From Helicobacter sp. 12S02634-8 (GTDB lineage Bacteria > Campylobacterota > Campylobacteria > Campylobacterales > Helicobacteraceae), in the NCBI RefSeq assembly GCF_002272865.1, contig NZ_MLAP01000012.1:1-56115 (forward strand): DNA of 56,115 nucleotides, written 5' to 3'. Shown here one piece after another: positions 44,594 to 52,283 of this stretch (position 1 is the stretch's first letter; every line of letters begins with the position of its first letter). Below the pieces are notes generated by a model. It did no database searches. It saw only the letters and a program-made list of their open reading frames with translations, and was not told where the DNA came from. A program made the translations under genes and the position numbers.

Positions 44594-45199
44594 ATGTTCT
44601 CTAGGCTCAAGGGGCTAATTTTTTGCTTATTTTTACCCATATCGCTTTTAGCGCAATCTTTTGTCTTACACAATCAAACAGGGCTTTTGCTCCCTAAAGC
44701 AGCCCTTTTGGTGCAGGCAGTTTCTCATGAGCTGTATGCAAAAACAGGCTTTTCATTTTATATCGATATGGTCGATACACACCCTTTAAACACAAAGCAA
44801 GAGCGCAAGGCTTATGAGAGCGATGTAGCTTCCAAGCTAAGCTCTCCTTATGCTGTTTTGTTTTTCTTCCGAGAGGCTAAAAAAATTGAAATTATTTTAA
44901 GCCCAAATGCTCAAAATCTTTTTGATATCAACCAGATGTATTTTGATTATATCGCGCCTTTGCTCCCTGAAAAAGATACCGATCTCACTCCAGAGAGGAT
45001 TTCTGCTTTTTTGATCAATGGCTATTCTGAAATTGCAGATAGAATCGCTGATGGGTATGGTATCAAACTAGAAAATAACTTCCCTCCAGACAATCAAAAT
45101 CAATTTGTCCGAGTGATTTTGTATCTGATGTTGATTAGTTTGGTGGGGTTGTTTGTCGTTGTTTATTTTTTCAAAGGCAAAAACAAAGGTAAAAAATGA
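44594..45199 (+). CDS. Membrane-anchored periplasmic protein, TPM-like (HP0149-type)
   Basis: A 201-residue protein. Signal-like N-terminus (KGLIFCLFLPISLLAQ), then LLVQAVSHELYAKTGFSFYIDMVDTHPL, which recalls the TPM domain, and a C-terminal helix (VILYLMLISLVGLFVVVYFF) with a Lys-rich end. So the domain probably faces the periplasm. TPM proteins act in photosystem or oxidase assembly and other roles; here the cco context suggests oxidase maturation. Start at 44594, one base after the small gene's stop; it overlaps the FixH-like gene by ATGA. Confidence 0.6.
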   Translation: MFSRLKGLIFCLFLPISLLAQSFVLHNQTGLLLPKAALLVQAVSHELYAKTGFSFYIDMVDTHPLNTKQERKAYESDVASKLSSPYAVLFFFREAKKIEIILSPNAQNLFDINQMYFDYIAPLLPEKDTDLTPERISAFLINGYSEIADRIADGYGIKLENNFPPDNQNQFVRVILYLMLISLVGLFVVVYFFKGKNKGKK

Positions 45200-45798
45200 A
45201 AAAAAGCAGAAATTATTGGCCCTTGGGGATTTTGTGTGTGATTATTGTTGGGATTGTGATGTTGGTTTTGCTCGTGCGGCTTTCGATACTAGACCCTGTG
45301 ATTGATGATGGGGCGTATTTTGAGAAATATTCTCGTGTCGATGCAGATATCAATACCATTATCAAAGACACTAAAGGCTTTGAAGGCCATTATGCGCTCT
45401 ATTTGGGGGCTAATGCAATCCCACCTAAAGATATTTCTTCTCAGCCATTATCGCCCTATTTCATCAAAGGCCATCGCGATAAGCTCAAGCAAGCCCCAAA
45501 AATAGAGCTTTTTACAGATACACCCAATCATATTTATCTAAATATCATCGCTAAAGATCCAAATACAAGCATTGCAGAGCTAAAAATCACACTTTTTATG
45601 GAACGTTATCATATGGAAAAGGAGCGTTTGGAAGTGGGGGCATTGCAGTGTGATTTGCAGGGGGTTTGTGTCAGTCCAGAGTTTGCTTTAGATGTAGCAG
45701 GCAGATGGAAGGCGATTTTGCAAATAGAGTATGCACAAGATGGACAGCACAAAAAGATATATTTTGAAAAAGAGTTTTTTGCCTCCAAGCACCCATAA
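45196..45798 (+). CDS. FixH/CcoH-like oxidase assembly protein
   Basis: A 200-residue protein with an N-terminal membrane helix (YWPLGILCVIIVGIVMLVLLVRL), then VIDDGAYFEKYSRVDADIN, the typical FixH run, and a beta-rich periplasmic domain (LEVGALQCDLQGVCVSPEFALDVAGRWKAILQIEY). FixH/CcoH proteins help assemble the cbb3 oxidase. It is at the HP0150 position. It overlaps the first pseudopilin-like gene by 20 bases or more, tying that set to the operon. Confidence 0.7.
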   Translation: MKKSRNYWPLGILCVIIVGIVMLVLLVRLSILDPVIDDGAYFEKYSRVDADINTIIKDTKGFEGHYALYLGANAIPPKDISSQPLSPYFIKGHRDKLKQAPKIELFTDTPNHIYLNIIAKDPNTSIAELKITLFMERYHMEKERLEVGALQCDLQGVCVSPEFALDVAGRWKAILQIEYAQDGQHKKIYFEKEFFASKHP

Positions 45799-46123
45799 GA
45801 CTCGCAAGTGCTTTGCAAGTCTTGAGCTGATATTAGCGCTTGTTTTGATGGGTGTTGCGTTCAAGATTTTTTGGGAGATTTATGGACAAAGTATGCAACA
45901 GATAGCCCTAAATCAGAAAACACAAGCACTCAGCATTGCCCAGAAAAATATACACAATCAGTTGAGTGCTTTGAGCACCCAAGGGGGTGGCATACCTTTT
46001 AGTGTAATTTCTCAAAAAGGTTTTCATTATGAGGGGGTATGGGTGGAGGAGCATACACAAGCTGGTTCATACCATTATTTTTCCCCCAAAAAGATTAGCA
46101 CTTATGAGTCTAGCACAAACTAG
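45779..46123 (+). CDS. Pseudopilin-like protein (GspI-like position)
   Basis: About 114 residues from a TTG at 45779; ATG codons at 45731 and 45743 in the same frame lie deep inside the FixH-like gene and are less likely. The leader is basic (PPSTHKTRKC), then F-ASLE with Phe+1 and Glu+5, then a helix (LILALVLMGVAFKIFWEIYG). The residue at -1 is Cys rather than Gly, which is unusual. A short polar domain follows. This is a prepilin-type protein by pattern. It overlaps FixH upstream and the next pseudopilin downstream by 20 bases. Confidence 0.55.
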   Translation: MPPSTHKTRKCFASLELILALVLMGVAFKIFWEIYGQSMQQIALNQKTQALSIAQKNIHNQLSALSTQGGGIPFSVISQKGFHYEGVWVEEHTQAGSYHYFSPKKISTYESSTN

Positions 46124-46550
46124 AGGAGGCTTTATCCTCTTAGAATATCTCATTGCACTTGTTGTTATTGGTGTGATTGGAGTTGTTGGGATAAAAATGC
46201 TAGCAAGCTTGCAAGCCCAAAACCACCACCAAGCCCGCTATAATCACAGGCTTTCTGAAGCCCAAAATCTCTTAGATGCGATACAAAATTATTTGCTAGA
46301 AGCGCGTATGGATTCTATTATGACACAAGATAATACCCTATCGTGGCGCATGCAAGACCAAGATAGCTCCCATCAAGTTACTTTGCATGCCCAGATGATA
46401 TATCTTGATGGACTCAAAGCCCTTGATGGCGTCAGTGCCTTGAATATCCAGCCCAATCGCGGGGGATTTGAGATCACATTGTGTATCCACTATCAGCGCA
46501 AAACCCATTGTCTGCAGCGATGGATAGAATCAATGGCTATGGGAGCGTAA
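46104..46550 (+). CDS. Pseudopilin-like protein (GspJ-like position)
   Basis: A 148-residue protein with a textbook class III leader: SLAQTRGG, then F-ILLE (Phe+1, Glu+5) and helix YLIALVVIGVIGVVGIKML. The start is the ATG at 46104 that gives an eight-residue leader ending in GG. The mature domain is small and partly polar, with two Cys near its end that could pair. The stop abuts the next ATG. Prepilin peptidase and an assembly ATPase are not in the window. Confidence 0.7.
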   Translation: MSLAQTRGGFILLEYLIALVVIGVIGVVGIKMLASLQAQNHHQARYNHRLSEAQNLLDAIQNYLLEARMDSIMTQDNTLSWRMQDQDSSHQVTLHAQMIYLDGLKALDGVSALNIQPNRGGFEITLCIHYQRKTHCLQRWIESMAMGA

Positions 46551-46964
46551 ATGCGGGGTGGGTATGTGTTGCTTTATGCGTTGGGGATATTGCTGGGAGT
46601 GGTCTATATCCAGATGAATACTCTCCACCATAGCCAGATTGCCCTAGACCGCACGACCAACGCACACACAAGGTTCCAATCCTTGCTCGATGCCCATAGT
46701 ATCGCAGAGATGGCAAGGGTATGTTTGGAGCATTATGATGCGCAAGATTGCGATCGTGATAGCTTTGTATTTGAGGGGACTTTGGGAGGTTATCATCTCA
46801 TCAAGGGCAGTGATGGGCGATATTGGGCAGATGTGTATGTCGAGAGGCAAAATCTCCGGACTTCTCAGATCTTACGCACACATCTCAAAACAGAGCTCAA
46901 AATACAACTCAAAGCCCAGCCCACGCCCCAACAAGCCCCTATCGCCAATCACAATCAATCTTGA
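46551..46964 (+). CDS. Minor pseudopilin-like protein lacking Glu+5 (GspK-like position)
   Basis: A 137-residue protein. The N-terminus MRGG-YVLLYALGILLGVVYIQM resembles a pseudopilin leader and helix, but the usual Glu+5 is replaced by Tyr. GspK, the tip pseudopilin of type II systems, also lacks Glu+5; unlike GspK, this protein is short, so the resemblance is partial. A Cys pair (VCLEHYDAQDC) may form a disulfide. GGGAGCGTAA precedes ATG, directly at the previous stop. This is the last gene of the chain beginning at ccoN. Confidence 0.5.
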   Translation: MRGGYVLLYALGILLGVVYIQMNTLHHSQIALDRTTNAHTRFQSLLDAHSIAEMARVCLEHYDAQDCDRDSFVFEGTLGGYHLIKGSDGRYWADVYVERQNLRTSQILRTHLKTELKIQLKAQPTPQQAPIANHNQS

Positions 46965-47032
46965 ACGCTCTAAAAAGTATTGATTTAATGGCTTTTGTAT
47001 AGTTTTTGGAAAAAAGAGGGGGGCAAGCTTTG

Positions 47033-49750
47033 CTATTTGAGCTCAGCCCAATTTTCTCCAATACTGATACCACATTTTAGGGGGACATGGAGTGTATAGA
47101 TATGATTCATCATTGTTTCAATCTCTTTAGAAGTCTGCTCGATCAGCTCTTTAGGCAGCTCAAAGATTAGTTCATCGTGGACTTGCAAGAGCATTTTGAT
47201 GGGCGTGTTTTTGAAGTGGTGGTGGATTTTAAGCATTGCTAGTTTGATGAGATCAGCAGTGCTCCCTTGGAATATGGAGTTGATACCCTCTCGGAGGTAG
47301 TTGGATTTCATAAAATCTGTTGCATTGTTGAAATCAAAATATCGCCGATGTCCCAAAAGAGTCTGTGCATAGCCGTGTGTGAATATCTCTTCTTCTTGGG
47401 TTTTGAGGAAGTTTTTCACCGTTGGGAACGATTCAAAATAGCTATCGATATAGCCCTTGGCCTCTTTGGGCGATATTTTGAGTGTTTGCGCAAGTTTCCT
47501 TGAGCCCATGCCATAGATCAGACCAAAATTGATAGATTTAGCAATGGCGCGTTTTTCTTTGGCATATTCAGGGCCAAAGATTCTAGTGGCTGTTTCTGTG
47601 TGGATGTCTTTGTCTTGCACGAAAGCATCAATCAAGTTTTTGTCTTGACAAAAATGTGCGAGCAAGCGCAATTCAATCTGGGAGTAATCCACGCTCAAAA
47701 GGGCATTGTCCTTACTGCTACTGATGAAGCCCTTGCGTATTTGCTTGCCTGCTTGCGTGCGCACGGGGATATTCTGGAGATTGGGGGATTTGGAGCTGAG
47801 CCTGCCTGTGGCTGTGCCTGTTTGCAAAAATGAAGTATGGATTTTATTGTCTTTGCTATGGAGTTTTAAGAGCGGCTCGACATAGGTATTTTTGAGCTTA
47901 AAAGTTTCACGATATTCCATAATCTCAGGGATAATAGGGTGTGTATCTAAAAGCCCCTCTAGTGTTTGTTCATCTGTGCTATAGCCGCCTTTGATTTGGC
48001 GCGTTGCTTTGAGTCCTAGGTGGTCAAAAAGCACTTGTGCCATTTGCTTGGGGGAGTTGAGATTGAATTCATAGCCCGCATACAAAAAGACCTTTTCTTG
48101 ACTCTGGGCTAGCTGGCAAGCAAGCTCATCTTTGAGCTTTTCAAACCATTTGACATCAATGGTGATACCATTTAACTCCATATCTTTGAGGACTTCTATA
48201 AAAGGAAATTCGATTGTTTCAGCAAGCTCGATGATAGACTCTAGCCCCTTGGATTTGAACTCTTCAATGAGCCGTTCATACAGATTCATACTCGCAACAG
48301 CGTCTTCGCTTGCATATTGTGCAGCGATATCTAGGTGGATATGTGAAAAATCCTGATGTTTGGGCACGATATCTTCAAAAGCGATCATTTTATGGTGGAA
48401 CCATCGCTCCATCTGGCTATCAAGCCCCACACTCATCACGCTATCAAGCAGCCACGCAAGCACCATAGAGTCTTTGATGGGCTTTTGGGGTTGGAGGTCA
48501 AAATTATTTTTGGCTATCAAAATATCAAACTTGAGATTATGCCCGATGAGAGGGTGGGAAAAAATCTTTGCAATTGCTGTTTTGGCGTCTTCTTTTGAGA
48601 TTTGAGATTCTACGCCCAAGTAGCTATGCGCGATGGGGACATAATAGCCATTGATTCCATCAACACAAAAGCTAAATCCCACGATTTTGGCATTTTGCAC
48701 ATCGAGTGAGTTGGTTTCACAATCATAAGCAATCGCTGCAGTGGGGGGGATTGTATCAAGGATTTGAAAAAGCTTGGCAGTATCATTGAGGAGATGGGGG
48801 GTGAAAGTGAAGCTAGAGTGCGAGGAGGTTTGCAGACCACCTATGCCCTTGCCTTTGGATCTAAAGACTTTAGCAGGCTGGGTCATAGGGACTCCTTTGA
48901 GCCTTTGGGCGATCTTGATAAAATCATAATGCTCTAGTTCATCAACGATGATAGAAAGAGGGTTTTGGGTAGGCATTTTGCAAGATTGCAAGTCAAAATC
49001 ACGCAATAAATCAGTCTTGAGTGTTACAAGCTCTTTACTCAAATAAGCAGATTCTCTGCCCTCAATGATCAAAGCAGCAATCCTTGGACTGACAACTTCA
49101 GTGAGCTTGTCTTGATGGGTATAGATATGCTCCAAGCTCCCAAAATGCTCGATTAGCTTTTGCGCAGTCTTTGCTCCAATGCCTTTAATCCCAGGGACAT
49201 TATCGCTACTATCGCCTACTAAGCTTTGATAATCAACAAAAGCCCTAGGAGGGACGCCATATTTTTGGATACATTCTTTTTCGCCGATATCGGTTTTTTT
49301 GATGGGGTCATAGAGATAGGTATTGCCATCAATGAGTTGATAGAGGTCTTTATCGTGGCTGATGATACGGACATTGATATTGTTTTGACTAGCGATATAA
49401 TCCAAAGAAGCAATGGCATCATCGGCTTCATATCCCTCAAAGCTCAAGTTCAAAAATCCCATTTTATTGATCCACTCAATGGCAATAGGCAGCTGCATTA
49501 ACAAGTCTTGGGGCGCTTGCACGCGAGTGGCTTTATAAGCAGGATAGAGTGCCTTGCGCCTGCTTTCCCCTCGCCCCTCTAGTGCAAAGACAATATAATC
49601 AGACACTCCCTCTTTATGCAAGTTCATGATTAAATTAGCAAAGCCCATCAAAAGACCTGTAGGGAAACCCTCATTGTTTTTTAGCGGTGGGAGGGCATAA
49701 AAACTACGAAAAAAAAACCCAAAAGTATCAACAATCGTCAAGGTCTGCAT
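47033..49750 (-). CDS. polA: DNA polymerase I
   Basis: A 905-residue three-domain enzyme for gap filling and repair. The 5' nuclease part begins MQTLTIVDTFGFFFRSFYALP with acidic residues in FEGYEADDAIASL. The 3'-5' exonuclease part keeps its acidic set (YDCETNSL near 337, GHNLKFD, YASEDA), so proofreading looks intact, unlike in some bacteria. The polymerase part has LLSVDYSQIELRLLAHF near 687, SINFGLIYGMGS and VHDELIFELP near 858. The start at 49750 follows AAGGAAAATA; a longer frame would overlap thyX by about 100 bases. It overlaps thyX by 23 bases, so the two are linked. Confidence 0.95.
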   Translation of the reverse strand: MQTLTIVDTFGFFFRSFYALPPLKNNEGFPTGLLMGFANLIMNLHKEGVSDYIVFALEGRGESRRKALYPAYKATRVQAPQDLLMQLPIAIEWINKMGFLNLSFEGYEADDAIASLDYIASQNNINVRIISHDKDLYQLIDGNTYLYDPIKKTDIGEKECIQKYGVPPRAFVDYQSLVGDSSDNVPGIKGIGAKTAQKLIEHFGSLEHIYTHQDKLTEVVSPRIAALIIEGRESAYLSKELVTLKTDLLRDFDLQSCKMPTQNPLSIIVDELEHYDFIKIAQRLKGVPMTQPAKVFRSKGKGIGGLQTSSHSSFTFTPHLLNDTAKLFQILDTIPPTAAIAYDCETNSLDVQNAKIVGFSFCVDGINGYYVPIAHSYLGVESQISKEDAKTAIAKIFSHPLIGHNLKFDILIAKNNFDLQPQKPIKDSMVLAWLLDSVMSVGLDSQMERWFHHKMIAFEDIVPKHQDFSHIHLDIAAQYASEDAVASMNLYERLIEEFKSKGLESIIELAETIEFPFIEVLKDMELNGITIDVKWFEKLKDELACQLAQSQEKVFLYAGYEFNLNSPKQMAQVLFDHLGLKATRQIKGGYSTDEQTLEGLLDTHPIIPEIMEYRETFKLKNTYVEPLLKLHSKDNKIHTSFLQTGTATGRLSSKSPNLQNIPVRTQAGKQIRKGFISSSKDNALLSVDYSQIELRLLAHFCQDKNLIDAFVQDKDIHTETATRIFGPEYAKEKRAIAKSINFGLIYGMGSRKLAQTLKISPKEAKGYIDSYFESFPTVKNFLKTQEEEIFTHGYAQTLLGHRRYFDFNNATDFMKSNYLREGINSIFQGSTADLIKLAMLKIHHHFKNTPIKMLLQVHDELIFELPKELIEQTSKEIETMMNHIYTLHVPLKCGISIGENWAELK

Positions 49751-50396
49751 TATTTTCCTTGTTTTTTTCATAAGGCTGGGTGATCTTTGCTTCAAAGATG
49801 AAATGGTGTTCTTGGGGTAGTGCTTCAAAGATAGCGTGGGCGAGCTTTTGGATCTCCCAGAGTGCAGCTCTTGAAGTGCGTAGTTCTAAGAAATTCTGAA
49901 GACTGCGGGCGTTGATACTCCAATGCAATTCTGTTTTATAAGATTCAGGCATAGCATATTTGGCGATATCATTACCTATAGGAGCACACAAGAGCTCGCG
50001 GAGATGTTCTAGGGCTTGCACAGATGCGATATTGACCCTTTCATCGGGGGTAAAGACAAGATATTTTTGTGCGCGCATGAGATTGGCTGCATTGATAGGG
50101 AGGAAGCTTGCTTCGTGTTTGATTTCTTTGAGTGTGTAGCGGGAGGACTTGACGCTATAGCTTGCCATACGATGGCGTGCAAGCTCTTGAAGACAAGCAC
50201 GACTGATACCTTGGATATAGAAATTATAATACAAATGCTCGAGTGTGCTTGCGTGCTTGAATTTATTGCCGACACGATCGATGAGATCGAGGTCTTTTTG
50301 ACCACCATTATCGGATTTATCAAAGCTTTGCCAGCAAGTGCGGATAGCCATCGAGCAGACTTCAAGCGGGGTAAAATGTTTGAGTGTCACTTTCAT
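49728..50396 (-). CDS. thyX: Flavin-dependent thymidylate synthase
   Basis: A 222-residue FAD enzyme making dTMP from dUMP with methylene-tetrahydrofolate. The family signature RHRMASYSVKS (RHRx7S) is near residue 75, STLEHLYYNFYIQG precedes it, and LHWSINARSLQNFLELRTSRAALWEI supplies the FAD-contacting helices. It lacks homology with ThyA and is the Helicobacter form. It is transcribed with polA. Confidence 0.93.
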   Translation of the reverse strand: MKVTLKHFTPLEVCSMAIRTCWQSFDKSDNGGQKDLDLIDRVGNKFKHASTLEHLYYNFYIQGISRACLQELARHRMASYSVKSSRYTLKEIKHEASFLPINAANLMRAQKYLVFTPDERVNIASVQALEHLRELLCAPIGNDIAKYAMPESYKTELHWSINARSLQNFLELRTSRAALWEIQKLAHAIFEALPQEHHFIFEAKITQPYEKNKENNADLDDC

Positions 50397-50519
50397 AGTT
50401 TTAAGATCCTTTAATAAGGAATTTTACAAGTTTGAGGATTAGAGCTTCTTTAAAATAGATCCTTGAAAATAGAACCTTGGTTTTTACTGATGGTTGTTGT
50501 TTTTGGGTTATATTTTTGT

Positions 50520-50786
50520 ATGCGGATCGATAAATTTATTAATTCTGTCAATATCGTCAAAAAACGTTCTATCGCACAAGATATGTGTGAAAGTGGTGTA
50601 GTTATGCTCAATGGGAGTGTGGCTAAGTCCAGTAGAGATGTGAAAATCGGAGATATTATCGAGCTCAAATATCTCACAAACACACGCACTTATCGTGTGC
50701 TCGCTATTCCGACTACTAAAAGTATCCCCAAATCCCAAACCCAAGAGTATGCCATAGAAATCTCTAAGCCCACCACATCTGCGTGA
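50520..50786 (+). CDS. S4-domain RNA-binding protein (HP1423/Hsp15-like)
   Basis: An 88-residue protein. MRIDKFINSVNIVKKRSIAQDMCESG is the S4 helix pair, then VMLNGSVAKSSRDVKIGDIIEL is the strand element; together an RNA-binding S4 fold as in Hsp15/RqcP, which act on stalled ribosomal large subunits. The start at 50520 fits the family start; there is no clear ribosome binding site, and an upstream in-frame start at 50463 would add a hydrophobic extension. The end overlaps the convergent arsB end by 23 bases. Confidence 0.85.
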   Translation: MRIDKFINSVNIVKKRSIAQDMCESGVVMLNGSVAKSSRDVKIGDIIELKYLTNTRTYRVLAIPTTKSIPKSQTQEYAIEISKPTTSA

Positions 50787-52116
50787 GTAAGGTTGCTAGC
50801 AACACAGGGGGAGTGAGGATTAAGCCCATTTTGCAGTATTGCAACCACGAGATTTTCAAGCCCTTGTTCCCTAAGATATGCAGCCATAGCAAGGTCGCTA
50901 GCGAGCCAATGGGCGTGAATTTTGTGCCGATATTAGAGCCGATGATATTGCTATAGGCCAGATGGGATAGCCCTGTGTCTTTGAGTGCGATATTTTGGAT
51001 AAAGTTTGTAGGCATATTATTCATCAATGCAGAGAGTATCGCAGACAAGATGCCCACGCCAAGATGGGAGATTTCTTTGCCTTTTGAGGCAAGATAGACC
51101 AATATATCATTGAGATAGTCTATCAAGCCAGCATTTTTCAGTCCATAGACAATGACATATAACCCCACACTCAAGCCCACTACTTGCCAAGGGGCGTGTT
51201 TGAGAATTTTTTTAGCAGAGATATTGTGATATTTTTGTGCGATAGCAAGAAAGATAATCGCCCCACCGAGCACAAAAATACTGATGGGCAAATGATACAT
51301 ATCACCCCAAAACAATCCCAAGGCCAAAAGTCCCAAAAACACCCACGCAAAGATAAATAACCCCATCGAAGTGATAGCGTCTTTAGGGGCTTTGAGTGCG
51401 TGGGGAATGAGCGGGGTATTCAGGGCTGGATAAAAATACACATAAAGGACAAGGATTGAAACGATGATAGCTATCAGATTGGGAACAAACATCATTTGCA
51501 TATAATCAATAAAGCCAATTTTAAAAAAGCCTGCAGTCAAGATGTTTGTGAGGTTAGAAGTCACTAGGGCATTTGAAGCAGTATCAACGATAAATCCTGA
51601 TCCTAGCACGAAAGCAAGCAAGAGAGGTTTGGGAGCTTGGAAATATTGCATCAGTGCAAAAACAATGGGCGTGAGGATAAGCACAGCCCCATCATTAGCA
51701 CACAAGATTGACAGAAGTGCGCCAAATATTAAAATCAGCACAAAGAGCTTTTTAGGGCTGCTTGTGTTGTGTTTGGCAATCCATAGAGCGATCGCTTCAA
51801 AAAATCCAATCGCCTCTAATGTCAAAGACAAGATGATGAGCCCAATGAGCGTAAAAGTCGCGTCCCATACAATTGTGGTGATGTGATAAATATCTATCCA
51901 GTCTATGAGTCCAAAGACCAATGATACCCCAGCCCCGATTAGAGCGACACTGCCAAAACCTAGCCCAAAAGGTCGGGTGATGAGCCCAATGAGTGTGAGC
52001 AAAAAAATAAGCGATGCAAGGATCAATATGGGATTCCTAATAAAGATTTGAGGAGGGATTTTAGCACTGATGGGATAAAATACACTTGAGATGGTCTTAG
52101 AATTTTGAGTAATCAA
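50764..52116 (-). CDS. arsB: ArsB-family arsenite/anion transporter
   Basis: A 450-residue protein with about eleven or twelve membrane helices. Diagnostic are LCANDGAVLILTPIVFALMQ, LVTSNLTNIL and the C-terminal MNNMPTNFIQNIAL then GSNIGTKFTPIGSLATLLWLHIL, the ArsB pattern in which arsenite or antimonite is exported. The start is a TTG at 52116 with poor ribosome binding signal, and no better start is visible upstream (a TAA lies six codons before it). No arsR or arsC is adjacent. Confidence 0.82.
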   Translation of the reverse strand: MITQNSKTISSVFYPISAKIPPQIFIRNPILILASLIFLLTLIGLITRPFGLGFGSVALIGAGVSLVFGLIDWIDIYHITTIVWDATFTLIGLIILSLTLEAIGFFEAIALWIAKHNTSSPKKLFVLILIFGALLSILCANDGAVLILTPIVFALMQYFQAPKPLLLAFVLGSGFIVDTASNALVTSNLTNILTAGFFKIGFIDYMQMMFVPNLIAIIVSILVLYVYFYPALNTPLIPHALKAPKDAITSMGLFIFAWVFLGLLALGLFWGDMYHLPISIFVLGGAIIFLAIAQKYHNISAKKILKHAPWQVVGLSVGLYVIVYGLKNAGLIDYLNDILVYLASKGKEISHLGVGILSAILSALMNNMPTNFIQNIALKDTGLSHLAYSNIIGSNIGTKFTPIGSLATLLWLHILGNKGLKISWLQYCKMGLILTPPVLLATLLTQMWWA

Positions 52117-52253
52117 GAGGGCAAAGAGAAGGTTTTATGGAGTTTGAAGAGAGTTTGGTAGGTATTTTGGGTGCAAGGAGTGATTTGTGATGGATTGTTG
52201 ATGGGGTTAAATCATTTTTTCAGCCCTTTTCTTATAAAATATAAAGGAATTTT

Positions 52254-52283
52254 ATGACACAAGGACTCTTTGATGGATTATAA
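52254..52283 (+). CDS. Nine-codon leader frame overlapping the ileS start
   Basis: AAAGGAATTTT precedes ATG at 52254, which encodes MTQGLFDGL and ends TAA at 52281-52283, eleven bases past the ileS ATG at 52273 in another frame. It has a good ribosome binding site. It might control ileS initiation by coupling. No Ile codon is present, so it is not an Ile-sensing attenuator in the classical sense. Confidence 0.35.
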   Translation: MTQGLFDGL

